From Verrucomicrobiaceae bacterium (GTDB taxonomy: Bacteria; Verrucomicrobiota; Verrucomicrobiia; Verrucomicrobiales; Verrucomicrobiaceae), in contig JAEUHN010000005.1 of the NCBI GenBank assembly GCA_016795365.1, forward strand, positions 240,012 through 304,011: DNA of 64,000 bases, given 5' to 3'. Positions 1 to 9,891 of this stretch are shown here, in pieces. The notes under the pieces were generated by a model. It worked only from the letters and a program-made list of their open reading frames with translations. It made no database searches and was not told the DNA's origin. Each line of letters begins with the position of its first letter. Position 1 is the first letter of the stretch. Position numbers and translations under genes: made by a program.

Positions 1-142
1 AGGCCAAACTCCGATGCTGGGCATCGGAAAACCCCTTGATGAGATGGCAAACTGGGACCACCAGAACGCCTCGTGGCAAGTCGCCCAGTTCTCCCAGCAC
101 GGCGTGGTCGCAGTCCCTCTCACCATTATTTTCCCAATTTCC

Positions 143-1249
143 ATGCCTGCTTTCGACTCCAAAATTCACGTCCTCATCGCCTGCGGCGGCACGGGAGGAC
201 ATTTGTTTCCCGGCATTGCCGTCGGTGAAACACTCTCCGCGCGTGGCCACGATGTGACTTTGCTCATCAGTGAGAAGAAGATCGACAGTCTTGCCGCCTC
301 AGGTCACTCGAATCTGACCTTTGAAAAGATGCCGTTCCTGGCCATGCCACGCCCGTGGTCGCCCAAGATGATCCCTTTCCTGCGCGGTTTGTGGAAAGGC
401 TACAACGACTGCCGTGCGATCATTCAGAAGAATCGTATCAGCGTCGTGCTCGGCATGGGAGGCTTCACATCGCTCGCGCCGCTCGTCGCTGGTCGCAAAG
501 AGAACTGTCGCACGCTGATCCACGAATCGAACGCGATTCCCGGCAAGGCCAACCGCCTCAATGCACGCTTCTGCAACACGGTGCTCACCGGCCTGGAAGC
601 CTGCGTCCCGCATTTCAAGCACGACGACGTTCGCTGCGTCGGCACCCCCGTGCGCAGCAGCATGACCAAGGACTCTGGCGAAGATCCGTATGCCTTCTTC
701 AAGCTCCAGCGGGACAAGAAAACGCTGCTCATCATGGGCGGCAGCCAGGGCGCTCGTGGTGTGAACCGCGCGGTCGGTCTCGCCCTGCGCGAGTTGTTCG
801 GCATGGGCATTCAGATCCTGCACATCACCGGGCCGAACGACTACCAAGAAGTAAAGGACGCGTATGCCAAGCACGCCGACATGCCGCACACGGTTGTCGC
901 CTTCTGCCATCAGATGGAACTCGCGTATCGCATCGCTGACCTCGCACTCGCCCGCTCGGGCGCCTCCAGTCTGACCGAACTCGCCTACTTCGGCGTGCCC
1001 AGCATTCTCGTGCCGTATCCGACCGCAGCCGACGATCATCAGACACGCAATGCCGAGATCTTCTCCAAAGCCGGTGCTGCCATTTTGATGCCGGAGTCGC
1101 AGCTCAATGCCACGACGCTCGTCGAAGCCGTGGACTCGATTTTGAACGATCCGAAGCAAGAGACCGCAATGACAGCCGCCGCTAACTCCCTCGCCGTTCG
1201 CGATTCCGCCGCGAAGATCGCGAACATCGTGGAGGAAGTCATCTCATGA
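143..1249 (+). CDS. murG: MurG, lipid II synthase (GlcNAc transferase)
   Basis: Adds GlcNAc from UDP-GlcNAc to undecaprenyl-diphospho-MurNAc-pentapeptide (lipid I), giving lipid II on the cytoplasmic face of the inner membrane. The sequence shows the N-terminal loop GGTGGH (residues 15-20), GMGGF, HESNAIPGKANR, the second-domain loop MGGSQGARGVN and the donor-binding stretch RSGASSLTELAYFGVP. Its 368 aa are the usual length. The frame is open back to base 14, but family similarity begins at MPAFDSKIHVL, so the ATG at 143 is preferred; no clear ribosome site precedes it. The stop overlaps the next start as ATGA, so it is probably cotranscribed with murC/murB. Bases 1-142 hold no gene I can name; the end of an upstream division gene could lie there but is not recognisable. 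Confidence 0.95.
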   Translation: MPAFDSKIHVLIACGGTGGHLFPGIAVGETLSARGHDVTLLISEKKIDSLAASGHSNLTFEKMPFLAMPRPWSPKMIPFLRGLWKGYNDCRAIIQKNRISVVLGMGGFTSLAPLVAGRKENCRTLIHESNAIPGKANRLNARFCNTVLTGLEACVPHFKHDDVRCVGTPVRSSMTKDSGEDPYAFFKLQRDKKTLLIMGGSQGARGVNRAVGLALRELFGMGIQILHITGPNDYQEVKDAYAKHADMPHTVVAFCHQMELAYRIADLALARSGASSLTELAYFGVPSILVPYPTAADDHQTRNAEIFSKAGAAILMPESQLNATTLVEAVDSILNDPKQETAMTAAANSLAVRDSAAKIANIVEEVIS

Positions 1250-3555
1250 CCCACGCCGTCCTCAGTCTCCTCAAAGAAAGCAAGCACCCCATGCGCATCG
1301 ACTTGATCGGTGTCGCAGGCTCCGGCATGAGCGGGCTCGCGTGGCTGCTGATGGCACTCGGACACAAGGTCAGCGGCTCAGACAAGGCGACCACGCTGGA
1401 GACGGAGCGGTTGCAAAAGGCAGGCTTGCAGTTTTTCCCGCAGCACACAGAGCGCGAGGTGGAGGACTGCGACATGGTCATCTACTCGTCCGCGATCAAG
1501 CCCGGCAACGTCGCGTATGAGGCAGCCTACAAACAAGGCATCCCGCTCGTGCGTCGCGCCGAGGCGCTCGCCGCTGTGATGCACAACAAGAAGGGCGTCG
1601 TGGTCGCAGGCACGCATGGCAAGACAACAACCTCAGCGCTCACTGCGCATGTGCTTCGTCAAGGTGGTAAGAAGCCCTCGCACTACGTCGGTGCGGAGAT
1701 TCCAATTCTCGGATCAAACGCGCACTGGGACCCCGAGGGCGAACTCTTCGTGGCCGAAGGCGACGAGAGCGATGGCACGTTGGTGAACTTTCATCCGCAG
1801 CACTCGATCATCCTCAACATCGAGCCCGAGCACCTCGATTTCTACGATGGCATCGAGGCCATCAAGGTCGTGTTCCGTCAGCTGCTGTCGCAAACGCCGG
1901 GCCTGTGGGTGTATTGCGCCGAGGACCCGGTCGCGACCGAACTCTGCGCCAGCAACGCTAACGGCGTAGGCTACGGCTTCGATCCGAAGCACGACTTCTG
2001 CGCCCGCATCATCGAATCGCGGCCCTCGCAGACCGAGTTTGAAGTCTTGGCCAACGGTAAGTCGTTAGGCACCGTGACGCTCGGCATTCCTGGCCGACAC
2101 AACGTGCTCAATGCGATGGCCGTCATCGCACTCGCCACGCGTGTCGGCGTTGCCTTTGAGGACATCCAGCGCGCGCTCGCCAGCTTCCGTGGCGCGAAGC
2201 GTCGCTTCGACATCCGCTATGGGAGCGAGCAGTTCACGATCATCGACGACTACGGCCATCATCCCACCGAGGTGAAGGCCACGCTCGCCACCGCGCGCGC
2301 GCTGAATCCGAAGCGCCTTCTGTGTCTCTTCCAGCCGCATCGCTTCAGCCGCACGCAGCTCTTGAAGAAGGAGTTCGGCGCAGCCTTCCATGATGTCGAT
2401 GTGCTCGCCGTGACCGATGTGTATCCAGCTAGCGAGAAGCCACTGCCCGGCGTGAGCGGCGAGACCATCATCGACGAAGTCAAAGCGCAGAGCACCGTGC
2501 AATGTCACAGCACGCCCACGATGCTGCGGGCTCGCGACGTGCTCGGCAACATGCTGCGCCCAGGCGATGTCTTCATCACTTTGGGCGCAGGCAATGTGCA
2601 TGAAGTCGGCACCTGTATCGCGCGCGATCTCAAGATCGCCGAGCCACTCATGCGCATCATCAACGAACACGGCGGCGGTGTGGTGCGGCTCTATGAACCG
2701 ATGAGCCTGCACACGACCTTCCGCATTGGCGGCCCGGCGCAGTATTGGATCGAGCCACGCACGGAAGCCGCGTTCGTGGAGGTGATTCGTTTCATGCGCA
2801 GCGCCTCGGTGCCCGTGCGCGTCATCGGTCGCGGTTCCAACTTGCTCGTCAAAGACGGCGGCATTCGCGGTGCTGTGATTCATCCGTCGAAGGGCGAGAT
2901 CGAAGAGGTGCGTGCGGAAGGCGGTCGCCTCTTCGCCGCGGTCGGCGCGCGTTTGAAGAAGATCGCCAGCGCTGCACGCAACGCAGGCATCGGCGGACTC
3001 GAATGGATGGAAGGCGTGCCTGGCAACCTCGGCGGTGCGCTGCGCATGAACGCAGGCGCGATGGGCGCGGAGATGTTCGACCACGTCGAGAGCATTCGTT
3101 TCCTCGACGTCGATGGTCAGATCAAAGAGAAGCCGCTCGCCGAGATCGTGCATCACTACCGCAGCGTGCCTGAGTTCGAGGAGCGCTTCGTGCTCTCCGC
3201 CTGGCTGCGCGGCAAGCCTGCGGACACGGCCAGCATTGACGCCGGTCTGGAAGCTTCACGCGTGAAGCGCCGCACCTCGCAGCCCGTGGGCGCGAGCGCT
3301 GGCTGCTGCTTCAAGAACCCGCAGCTCTGCGGTGCAGGCAAGCTCGTCGATGAACTCGGTCTCAAAGGCAGGCGCGTGGGCAAGGCCGTGGTGTCCGACA
3401 TCCACGGCAACTTCATCATCAACGAAGGCGGCGCGACCGCGCGCGACGTGCTCGACTTGATTGCCGAGATTCAAGAGATCGCGCAGCGCGAACGCGGTGT
3501 GCACCTCGAGACCGAAGTCAAAGTCATTGGCGAAGACACGCCATTGCCGTTATGA
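1246..3555 (+). CDS. murC/murB: Bifunctional MurC-MurB fusion: UDP-MurNAc-L-alanine ligase / UDP-MurNAc dehydrogenase
   Basis: Two cytoplasmic peptidoglycan-precursor enzymes in one 769-aa chain. MurB reduces UDP-GlcNAc-enolpyruvate to UDP-MurNAc (NADPH, FAD), and MurC then adds L-Ala with ATP. Residues 1 to about 470 are MurC: dinucleotide-like GVAGSGMSGLA near 22-32, ATP loop GTHGKTT (122-128), EGDESDGT and DDYGHHPTE. From about 475 it is MurB: TTFRIGGPA, GRGSNLLVKDGG, MEGVPGNLGGALRMNAGA and HGNFIINEGGATA. The family Ser in G-S-x-F is Cys687 here (SAGCCFKNP). The ATG at 1246 overlaps the murG stop; an internal ATG at 1291 (MRIDLIGV) also fits MurC starts. The stop overlaps the next start by 4 bases. 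MurC-MurB fusions are, to my knowledge, found in Verrucomicrobiota. Confidence 0.95.
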   Translation: MTHAVLSLLKESKHPMRIDLIGVAGSGMSGLAWLLMALGHKVSGSDKATTLETERLQKAGLQFFPQHTEREVEDCDMVIYSSAIKPGNVAYEAAYKQGIPLVRRAEALAAVMHNKKGVVVAGTHGKTTTSALTAHVLRQGGKKPSHYVGAEIPILGSNAHWDPEGELFVAEGDESDGTLVNFHPQHSIILNIEPEHLDFYDGIEAIKVVFRQLLSQTPGLWVYCAEDPVATELCASNANGVGYGFDPKHDFCARIIESRPSQTEFEVLANGKSLGTVTLGIPGRHNVLNAMAVIALATRVGVAFEDIQRALASFRGAKRRFDIRYGSEQFTIIDDYGHHPTEVKATLATARALNPKRLLCLFQPHRFSRTQLLKKEFGAAFHDVDVLAVTDVYPASEKPLPGVSGETIIDEVKAQSTVQCHSTPTMLRARDVLGNMLRPGDVFITLGAGNVHEVGTCIARDLKIAEPLMRIINEHGGGVVRLYEPMSLHTTFRIGGPAQYWIEPRTEAAFVEVIRFMRSASVPVRVIGRGSNLLVKDGGIRGAVIHPSKGEIEEVRAEGGRLFAAVGARLKKIASAARNAGIGGLEWMEGVPGNLGGALRMNAGAMGAEMFDHVESIRFLDVDGQIKEKPLAEIVHHYRSVPEFEERFVLSAWLRGKPADTASIDAGLEASRVKRRTSQPVGASAGCCFKNPQLCGAGKLVDELGLKGRRVGKAVVSDIHGNFIINEGGATARDVLDLIAEIQEIAQRERGVHLETEVKVIGEDTPLPL

Positions 3556-4394
3556 GTTCGCTGCCTGAGTTCGTATGGATCAATGGTCGCGTGGTTCGCA
3601 CCAGCGAGGCACGGCTCTCGCCGTTCGAGCACGGCTACACGGTGGGCAATGGCGTGTTCGAGACCCTTGCGTTTCGCGAGGGCGGTTTTGTTGCACTGGA
3701 GCGGCATCACGTTCGGCTGACACATTCCTGTGCTGCCATGGGGCTCCCGGTGCCTCCGCTTAATGACTTCCGTGCTGCGTTGATGGACGCGATGCTGGGC
3801 AATGGGATGAACGAGGCACGGCTGCGTTTCACCGTGAGTGCTGGCGAAGGTCAGCCCGCGACGAATGCTGTCGAAGGCCACGCCACGATGCTTGCCGTCG
3901 CCACGCCTTTGAAGCCTTGGCCACCGACCGAGAGCGTGGTCATTGTGCCGTGGACGCGCAACGCGAACGATCCACTGGCAGGCATCAAAAGCACTTCCTA
4001 TGGCGGCAATGTGCGCGCGCTGGCCCATGCGAAAGCACATGGCGCTGGCGAAGCCATCTTCGCCAACACACGCGGTCATCTGTGCGAAGGCACTGGCAGC
4101 AATGTCTTCCTCGTGCGCGATGGTTGCGTGCTGACTCCCCCCTTGTCCTCCGGCTGTCTCGCTGGCGTGACTCGCGCACTCGTCATCGAGTCGAGCACCG
4201 CCATCGAGCAAGACATCCCCATCGAGTGGTTCGAGCAAGCCGACGAAGCCTTCCTCACCTCCAGCACTCGTGACGTGCATCCGATCGCCGCGATTGATGG
4301 TCGTGCGCTTGCTGTGGTGAATGGTGAAGCGACGCAACGTGTGGCGGCTGCGTTGGTGGCCGCTTTGGCGGCGGAAGCGCAGGCAGACGCGTAA
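3552..4394 (+). CDS. Class IV PLP aminotransferase / aminodeoxychorismate lyase-like
   Basis: Fold-type IV PLP enzyme of 280 aa. The family includes aminodeoxychorismate lyase (PabC), D-amino-acid transaminase and branched-chain aminotransferase. Seen: the N-terminal signature [17 protein letters not shown] (residues 23-39), the PLP lysine K146 in [10 protein letters not shown], and [11 protein letters not shown] (about 178-188) with the glutamate that contacts the pyridine nitrogen. The start overlaps the murC-murB stop (ATGA), so it is cotranscribed with cell-wall genes. This could point to D-alanine or D-glutamate supply, but context alone cannot separate that from folate or branched-chain roles. 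Family call is firm; substrate is open. Confidence 0.85.
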   Translation: MSSLPEFVWINGRVVRTSEARLSPFEHGYTVGNGVFETLAFREGGFVALERHHVRLTHSCAAMGLPVPPLNDFRAALMDAMLGNGMNEARLRFTVSAGEGQPATNAVEGHATMLAVATPLKPWPPTESVVIVPWTRNANDPLAGIKSTSYGGNVRALAHAKAHGAGEAIFANTRGHLCEGTGSNVFLVRDGCVLTPPLSSGCLAGVTRALVIESSTAIEQDIPIEWFEQADEAFLTSSTRDVHPIAAIDGRALAVVNGEATQRVAAALVAALAAEAQADA

Positions 4395-4440
4395 CGAACT
4401 ATGTTGCAAGACCGCCTGCACCACGCATTTAACCTTCCCC

Positions 4441-6591
4441 ATGTCCGACGCCCCCAAGCACACGAACGCGCTCATTCACGAGAAGTCGCCCTACCTGCTC
4501 CAGCACGCCCATAACCCGGTGAACTGGCTGCCGTGGGGTGAAGTGGCGTTTGAGAAGGCGCGCACGGAGGACAAGCCGATCCTGCTCTCGTCGGGTTACT
4601 CGACCTGCCACTGGTGCCATGTCATGGAGCATGAGTCGTTCGAGAACGAGGAGATCGCGGCGGTGATGAACGAAGGCTTTGTCTGCATCAAGCTCGATCG
4701 CGAAGAGCGGCCCGACATTGACCTCACCTACATGACCTACGTGCAGGCGGCGTCGGGCCACGGCGGCTGGCCGATGAATGTGTTCCTCACGCCCGAATTG
4801 AAACCGTTTTACGGCGGCACTTACTACCCGCCGGTGACGAATAACCGCATCGGCTGGAAGGATCTGCTGGGCGAAATCTCGAAGATATGGAAGGAAGATC
4901 GTGCCGGTGTGATGGAGCGCGCGCGCAACTCGATCGACAAGCTGCAGGCGCATCTGGAAAGCGAGCACAGCAGCGCGGGCGAGGCTGAACTCACGCCTGT
5001 GCTCGACAAGGCCTATAGCGATCTGAGCGGCAGCTTCGATTACCATGAGGGCGGCTTCAGCAGCTCGCCGAAATTCCCCCGCCCCACGGTGCTCAATCTC
5101 CTCTTCCGTCTGCACAAGCACTACGCGAAGAGTGACGAATCGCAGTCGTCCTGGGCGCTGGAGATGGCCTTGCGCACCCTCCGCGCGATGGCCAACGGCG
5201 GCTTGCGCGACCATCTCGGCGGCGGCTTCCATCGTTACTCGGTCGATGGCTACTGGCATGTGCCGCACTACGAGAAGATGCTTTACGATCAGGGCCAGCT
5301 CCTGCACGCGTATGCGGAAGGCTATCAGCTCAGCGGCTCCGAGTTTCATGCGCAGATCGCTCGGCAGATCATCGACTATGTGAAGCGCGACCTCACGCAT
5401 CCCGACGGTGGCTTTTACTCCGCCGAGGATGCCGACAGCTTCGCAACCGCAGAATCCGAGCACAAAACGGAAGGTGCCTTCTACGTGTGGAAGGCGGCGG
5501 AGATCGACGAGATTCTTGGCGCGCGCGAAGGGAGTATCTTCCGCTATGCTTACGGTGCGCGCAAAGATGGCAACGCGCGTCCTGAGAGCGATCCGCAGGG
5601 CGAGTTGAAGGGACTCAACACCTTGTTCCGCGCCTTCACAGCGAAGAAGACGGCGGAGTATTTCAAGCTCACGCCAGAAGAAGTCGATGCCATCCTTAAG
5701 ACGGGTCGCGAGAGGCTGCTCGAAGCGCGGAACAAGCGCCCGCGTCCGCACTTGGACGACAAGGTGATCACCGCGTGGAACGGACTCATGATTGCCGGAC
5801 TTGCGAAGGCTGGAGCCGTGCTGGGTGAAGCGAGCGCGCTCACGCTCGCGGAGCGCGCCGCACAGTTCCTGCATGACAAGCTCTGCCGCGAGCCGGGCAA
5901 GGGCTTGCTGCGCAGCTGGCGCGATGGCGAGGCGAAGATCGGTGCCTTTGCCATCGACTACGCCTGCCTCATCCATGGTCTCATTGAGCTGCATCAAGCG
6001 ACGCTGAACGTGCGCTGGCTACAGTGGGCGGAGGCACTGCAAGGCGAACTCGACGCACAATTCGGCGACAAGGAGCACGGTGGTTACTTCAGCACGCACA
6101 CGGACAAACCCGACAGCATCATGCGCATCAAAGAGGACTACGATGGTGTCGAGCCATCGCCGAACTCGCTCGCCGCCGTCAACCTTGCCCGTCTCGCCGC
6201 GCTCACCGCGAACGACTCGTATCACGAGCAGGCGAAGAAGCTGCTCAAGCTCTTCCACCAATCGCTCATCAACAGTGCTTCATCGGTGCCGGTGATGGTC
6301 ATGGGCCTCGACCTCGAACAACGCGGCAAGCAGCAGATCGTGCTCGCGGGAGATTCGAACAGCGCTGAGTTCAAGTCATTGCTGCGCGTCGTGCAAGAAC
6401 ACTTCCTGCCCTATGCGGTCGTGCTTCACGCCGATGGCGGCGCTGCGCAGAAGTATCACGCCAAGCACAACGAAGCGATCACCGGCATGAAGCCCGTCAA
6501 TGGCTCTGCGGCTGCGTATGTCTGTGAAGGCCAGACTTGCCAGGCACCCGTGACGACAGCGGATGCGCTGAAGAAGCTGCTTAACGTGTAA
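4441..6591 (+). CDS. DUF255 thioredoxin-fold / six-hairpin glycosidase-like protein (YyaL/SPATA20 family)
   Basis: A 716-aa cytoplasmic protein of the conserved YyaL/spermatogenesis-associated-20 family. The N-terminus (about 1-165) is a thioredoxin-like DUF255 domain: [14 protein letters not shown], the active-site-like CHWC (C56, C59) followed by HVMEHESFE, and [12 protein letters not shown]. The remainder is an (alpha/alpha)6-barrel region like N-acylglucosamine 2-epimerases, with [17 protein letters not shown] and [13 protein letters not shown]. The biochemical function of the family is not settled. The frame is open from 4321, but homology starts at [18 protein letters not shown], so the ATG at 4441 is used, 46 bases after the aminotransferase stop. 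Confidence 0.9.
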   Translation: MSDAPKHTNALIHEKSPYLLQHAHNPVNWLPWGEVAFEKARTEDKPILLSSGYSTCHWCHVMEHESFENEEIAAVMNEGFVCIKLDREERPDIDLTYMTYVQAASGHGGWPMNVFLTPELKPFYGGTYYPPVTNNRIGWKDLLGEISKIWKEDRAGVMERARNSIDKLQAHLESEHSSAGEAELTPVLDKAYSDLSGSFDYHEGGFSSSPKFPRPTVLNLLFRLHKHYAKSDESQSSWALEMALRTLRAMANGGLRDHLGGGFHRYSVDGYWHVPHYEKMLYDQGQLLHAYAEGYQLSGSEFHAQIARQIIDYVKRDLTHPDGGFYSAEDADSFATAESEHKTEGAFYVWKAAEIDEILGAREGSIFRYAYGARKDGNARPESDPQGELKGLNTLFRAFTAKKTAEYFKLTPEEVDAILKTGRERLLEARNKRPRPHLDDKVITAWNGLMIAGLAKAGAVLGEASALTLAERAAQFLHDKLCREPGKGLLRSWRDGEAKIGAFAIDYACLIHGLIELHQATLNVRWLQWAEALQGELDAQFGDKEHGGYFSTHTDKPDSIMRIKEDYDGVEPSPNSLAAVNLARLAALTANDSYHEQAKKLLKLFHQSLINSASSVPVMVMGLDLEQRGKQQIVLAGDSNSAEFKSLLRVVQEHFLPYAVVLHADGGAAQKYHAKHNEAITGMKPVNGSAAAYVCEGQTCQAPVTTADALKKLLNV

Positions 6592-6609
6592 CGTGCGAGC
6601 TAGCGATCC

Positions 6610-7311
6610 TCACCAAGCGCGTCGCTGAGGACGGGGCTTCGGCTTCTCGACGCGCCATTCCTTCTTTGTGTCGTCCCAGATGGTGCCATCGGGGCAGAGG
6701 TCGTTGAACTTCCTTTTCACGTCGTCGGCGAGGGTGAGGTTGGCGTTCGAGTTGAAGAAGACATGGGGGAAGCCGTAGCGCTCTTCGGTCAAGGCGACGG
6801 CGATGGAGTATTCGAGGCGGCGATCGTTGACCAGCTTCTTGGCGAGTTCGGCGGCGACTTGGAAGGGCGTGGCCGTCTTGCGAGTCTTTGGCGCGCGGAG
6901 GAAGGGGCGCAGAGTTTCGGGCCAGAAGGGACGCACGACTTCCTTGCCGGCCTTGGTCCAGGCGTAGAGCACCTTGCCGTTGGGTGGTTGAACGTCGGTG
7001 GGTTTGAGACGGAGTGGCGGCCCGCCGGAGATGAGCTGCATGGTGCCATCGTCAGCCGGTTCGAAGTCGGCGCTGGGATCGGTGTCCAGCTGCACAATGT
7101 CGTCCAGCGGGGCGGTGGAGGAATCGAGTTTCAAGCCTGTGAACTTGAGCAGCACTTCGAAGGTCTTTTCGCCGCGTCCGCCTGCGGCCGTGTAGGTGAG
7201 GCCGGTGGACTTGAGGGTGACGAGCTGGCCGCGTTCGAGTGGGGGAATCATGGGTGGGACGGTGAGCGACTGCTGGACGCTGGAGACTGCATTGTCCAGA
7301 GCATCGAGCAC
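6610..7311 (-). CDS. Hypothetical protein
   Basis: I do not recognise this 233-aa protein. It has no signal peptide or membrane segment, is rich in Pro and charged residues, and ends in a basic tail (KPKPRPQRRAW). The C-terminal part (RRLEYSIAVALTEERYGFP, then LADDVKRKFNDLCPDG) looks like a compact folded domain; the N-terminal part looks beta-rich. The start is GTG at 7311 (MLDALDNAV), 16 bases after the stop of the AEC permease, so both are probably one transcript. It converges with the DUF255 gene, 18 bases away. The uninterrupted frame and coding-like composition support a real gene. Confidence 0.65.
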   Translation of the reverse strand: MLDALDNAVSSVQQSLTVPPMIPPLERGQLVTLKSTGLTYTAAGGRGEKTFEVLLKFTGLKLDSSTAPLDDIVQLDTDPSADFEPADDGTMQLISGGPPLRLKPTDVQPPNGKVLYAWTKAGKEVVRPFWPETLRPFLRAPKTRKTATPFQVAAELAKKLVNDRRLEYSIAVALTEERYGFPHVFFNSNANLTLADDVKRKFNDLCPDGTIWDDTKKEWRVEKPKPRPQRRAW

Positions 7312-7327
7312 TTTCGTCGCGGGTGCC

Positions 7328-8272
7328 TCAACCCATCCACCAGCGGAGGACTGCGAGATTGATCGTGACGGTGATCATGCTGAGCAGGGTGCTGTAGTAA
7401 ACGCTGGCCGTGGCGAAGTGGCGGTCGCCACCGAACTCGTGGGCGAGGAGCGCGCTATTGACGGCGGTGGGGGCACCTGCGGTCAGGATGATCACGGCGG
7501 CGACGTCTTTGGGAAAGTGCATCCATTGGGTGAGGGCGAAGGCGATCATCGGGCCGATCAGCAATCGAATGGCCAAGGCCGAGGCGAGTGGGGCGCGGAG
7601 TGGTGCAGGCTTGGTCTGCGAGAGCTGCACGCCGAGGGTGACGAGGGCGAAGCCGATCAGCGCCTCTGCCAGCATGTGCAGCGGCTGCCAGAGCCACACG
7701 ACGGATTGCACGTCGAGGTGCAGGCCTTTGCAGATGGCGGCGCTGGTGACGGCGTAGATCGCGGGCTGGCGGAGCGTGGCATTCAGCGCCTTCAGATGGG
7801 AACGCCAGCCGCCACGGGCATCGGCATTGGCCAGGAACAAGCCGACGGTGAAGGTGCTCACGTTCATGGTGACGAGCACATAGACTTGCACCGCTGCCGC
7901 TGCCTGGCCGAAGGCGAGGATGACGAGCGGCAGGCCGAAGTTGCCGCAGTTTCCCAGCATCGAGGCGAGTGAGTGCGCCTTCTGGGCTGCGCCGTCCAGC
8001 TTGAGCACGCGGCCCACGATGAAGCTGACCACGCCGCAGAGCATGAGGGTGCTGAAGGCGGTGAGCATGATCCAGCCCTCGCCGCCACCTGCGAGCGGTG
8101 TGTCCAACAGGCGCACAAAGATGAACGCTGGCACCATGAGGTAGAGGTTCAGCTTCACCAGCGACTCGAGATTGAGCCGGAACTTCCGGTCCATGACGAA
8201 GCCGAGTCCAGCCACGATCACGAGCGGGAGGCAGACTTGGAGGAAGATGGAGGGCAGGAGACTGAGGGCCAC
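7328..8272 (-). CDS. AEC-family permease (auxin efflux carrier-like transporter)
   Basis: Predicted inner-membrane permease of 314 aa, the usual size, with about ten hydrophobic segments (for example VCLPLVIVAGLGFVMD near the start and a last one near LLSMITVTINLAVL). Features of the AEC/membrane-transport family include GNCGNFGLPLVILAFG in the middle and an LTAGAPTAVNSALLAHEFG stretch near the C-terminus. Known members move small organic acids such as malate or malonate; the substrate here cannot be told. Start codon is GTG at 8272. The hypothetical gene at 6610-7311 follows 16 bases downstream. Confidence 0.85.
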   Translation of the reverse strand: MALSLLPSIFLQVCLPLVIVAGLGFVMDRKFRLNLESLVKLNLYLMVPAFIFVRLLDTPLAGGGEGWIMLTAFSTLMLCGVVSFIVGRVLKLDGAAQKAHSLASMLGNCGNFGLPLVILAFGQAAAAVQVYVLVTMNVSTFTVGLFLANADARGGWRSHLKALNATLRQPAIYAVTSAAICKGLHLDVQSVVWLWQPLHMLAEALIGFALVTLGVQLSQTKPAPLRAPLASALAIRLLIGPMIAFALTQWMHFPKDVAAVIILTAGAPTAVNSALLAHEFGGDRHFATASVYYSTLLSMITVTINLAVLRWWMG

Positions 8273-8323
8273 GGCGCGGCGTTAGTGAACGCGATTCGCG
8301 AGGGGCGAAACTGGATTCTTCCC

Positions 8324-8974
8324 TTATCGACCTGCTTCGTTCAGCCGGGTCTGGACGCTTTCCATGACGAAGTCGAAGGCGAGCCGCAGGTGCGGGAGGA
8401 TGTGCTCATTGAAGGTGGCGATCAGCGTCAACCAGCACAGCGCATTGATGATGATGAGCACGGTGCAGAAGGTCTCCATGCCTTGCGGCCAGATCTTGAG
8501 GTAACCCGCTTCGTCTTTGGCCTTTCGGAAGATGTGCTGAGAGAAGACGTGCGTGCAGGCGCGCCAGAGGCGAGGTGGGAAGAAGAACCCCAGGAACAGA
8601 TCGCGCAGGATGAGGGTGGAGCGCTGGTCCTCGGGCACGTGCTCCCATTCGCGGAAGCGCACAATGCGGCGGCGCGGGGTATGGGTGGCAGGCTTGCGCC
8701 GCATGGCGGACTGGAGCTTGTGCAGACAGAGTTTCCAGCCTGAGAGTTCGGACTCAGCGAGTGCTGCGGCTGCGGCTTCCTCATCGGGGTCGCCTTCGAT
8801 GGCTCTTTTCCACTCGATCACCGGGCGCCAGTCTTTGGAGTCTTCGGTGCAGACGAGGTCGGTCGGCTTGAGCGATCCGTAGGACAGATAGCTGTTCACC
8901 TCGGACCATGTGAGCGGGCCGTGGGTTCTGCCACTACGAGCGATGAAGAAGCTGGAATGCTCTAGCTGAACCAT
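8324..8974 (-). CDS. GYF_2-domain membrane protein
   Basis: A 216-aa protein. Residues about 8-60 form a GYF_2-like domain (FFIARSGRTHGPLTWSEV, then LSYGSLKPTDLVCTED and DWRPVIEW), a small bacterial fold found in membrane proteins and thought to bind peptides. After a charged linker (about 62-120), the C-terminal half holds two hydrophobic stretches, LRDLFLGFFFPPRLW and ETFCTVLIIINALCWLTLIA; the second is a clear membrane helix. Function is unknown. It lies between the AEC permease (51 bases downstream) and mtnP; the mtnP terminator ends just before its ATG at 8974, so it needs its own promoter or read-through. Confidence 0.75.
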   Translation of the reverse strand: MVQLEHSSFFIARSGRTHGPLTWSEVNSYLSYGSLKPTDLVCTEDSKDWRPVIEWKRAIEGDPDEEAAAAALAESELSGWKLCLHKLQSAMRRKPATHTPRRRIVRFREWEHVPEDQRSTLILRDLFLGFFFPPRLWRACTHVFSQHIFRKAKDEAGYLKIWPQGMETFCTVLIIINALCWLTLIATFNEHILPHLRLAFDFVMESVQTRLNEAGR

Positions 8975-8975
8975 A

Positions 8976-9001
8976 GAAAACGAGCCGATGCTAACGGCTC
9001 C
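8976..9001 (-). terminator. Intrinsic terminator after mtnP
   Basis: On the minus strand GGAGCCG, a TTAGCAT loop and CGGCTC form a 6-7 bp GC-rich stem followed by GTTTTC. It lies 33 bases beyond the mtnP stop, directly in front of the GYF_2 gene start. Confidence 0.6.
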
Positions 9002-9033
9002 GAAGCAGATGTCCCGCCACTTCTATGTGCTAG

Positions 9034-9891
9034 TCACAAAAATCGTCCAAGGATGGGCCGCAGGTCTTCGACGGTGGAGTCCGGCCACAGGCTGCGATCC
9101 GTCATCAAGGCACCATCCAGGGCGCGATGCTCGGGCCACGTGGGCTCGAGCGGGATGCGTGGAATCACCTTGCCGAGGATGGTCTTCGCCATGGCCACAT
9201 TGGCATGAAGGTGCGCGATGACAGCCTCCGCAGTCACGGGCTCGTCTTCGACCTTCCAGCAATCGTAGTCCGTGATCATCGCGAGCGTCGCGAGGGCGAT
9301 CTCGGCTTCGCGAGCGAGCTTCGCTTCCGGTAAATTCGTCATGCCGATCACATCGAAGCCGAGCTGGCGGTTCGCGTTGGACTCCGCTCGGGTGGAGAAG
9401 GCGGGGCCGTCCATGTTCACGTAGGTGCCTCCATTGTGGACGCGGGCATAGGCATTGAGCGCCTCCTCATGCAGCAGTTCGCGCAGGTCCGCGGAAATCG
9501 GGTCCGCGAAGGACACATGGCCCACGATCCCGCGACCGAAGAAGGTGTGGTGCTCGCGACGGCTGGTGCGGTCGAAGAATTGATCCGGCAGCACCACGTC
9601 CCGCGGATGGTATTCCTCTTTTAAGCTGCCCACGGCAGTCACGGCGATGATCCAGCGAACACCGAGCGAGCGCAGCGCCCAGATATTGGCCCGGTGGTTC
9701 AGTTCCGTGGGCAGGATGCGGTGGCCTTTGCCATGGCGGGGCAAAAAGAACACCTGCCTGCCCGCGACGGTGCCGCCGATGATCGTATCTGATGGCGCGC
9801 CGAAGGGTGTCTGGACCTCGTAGTCCTGGCGGTTTTCGAATCCTTCGATGTCGTAGAGGCCGGAGCCGCCGATGATGCCGATCGCGTTCAT
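9034..9891 (-). CDS. mtnP: S-methyl-5'-thioadenosine phosphorylase
   Basis: Phosphorolysis of 5'-methylthioadenosine, the by-product of polyamine synthesis, to adenine and 5-methylthioribose-1-phosphate in the cytoplasm. At 285 aa it has normal length. Visible family motifs: GGSGLYDIEGF (8-18), LPRHGKGHRILPTE with the phosphate-binding Arg/His, NHRANIWALRSLGV, YVNMDGPAFSTRAES (substrate Met and Ser/Thr positions), TNLPEAKLAREAE and DYDCW. ATG at 9891 has no clear Shine-Dalgarno. It is divergent from the PPC-domain gene and followed by a terminator. Purine nucleoside phosphorylase is the alternative, but TNLPEAKLAREAE fits MTA phosphorylase better. Confidence 0.92.
   Translation of the reverse strand: MNAIGIIGGSGLYDIEGFENRQDYEVQTPFGAPSDTIIGGTVAGRQVFFLPRHGKGHRILPTELNHRANIWALRSLGVRWIIAVTAVGSLKEEYHPRDVVLPDQFFDRTSRREHHTFFGRGIVGHVSFADPISADLRELLHEEALNAYARVHNGGTYVNMDGPAFSTRAESNANRQLGFDVIGMTNLPEAKLAREAEIALATLAMITDYDCWKVEDEPVTAEAVIAHLHANVAMAKTILGKVIPRIPLEPTWPEHRALDGALMTDRSLWPDSTVEDLRPILGRFL

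Noticed and set aside
1..142. Possible end of ftsW before murG
   Set aside because: No frame in this stretch gives a recognisable FtsW C-terminus; not called.
2065..3156. 363-codon minus frame within murC-murB
   Set aside because: Shadow of the fusion gene; His/Ala-rich translation with no domain.
4429..5997. 522-codon open frame on minus
   Set aside because: It lies wholly antisense to the DUF255 gene; its Arg/Leu/Val/Ala-rich composition is that of a GC-rich shadow frame.
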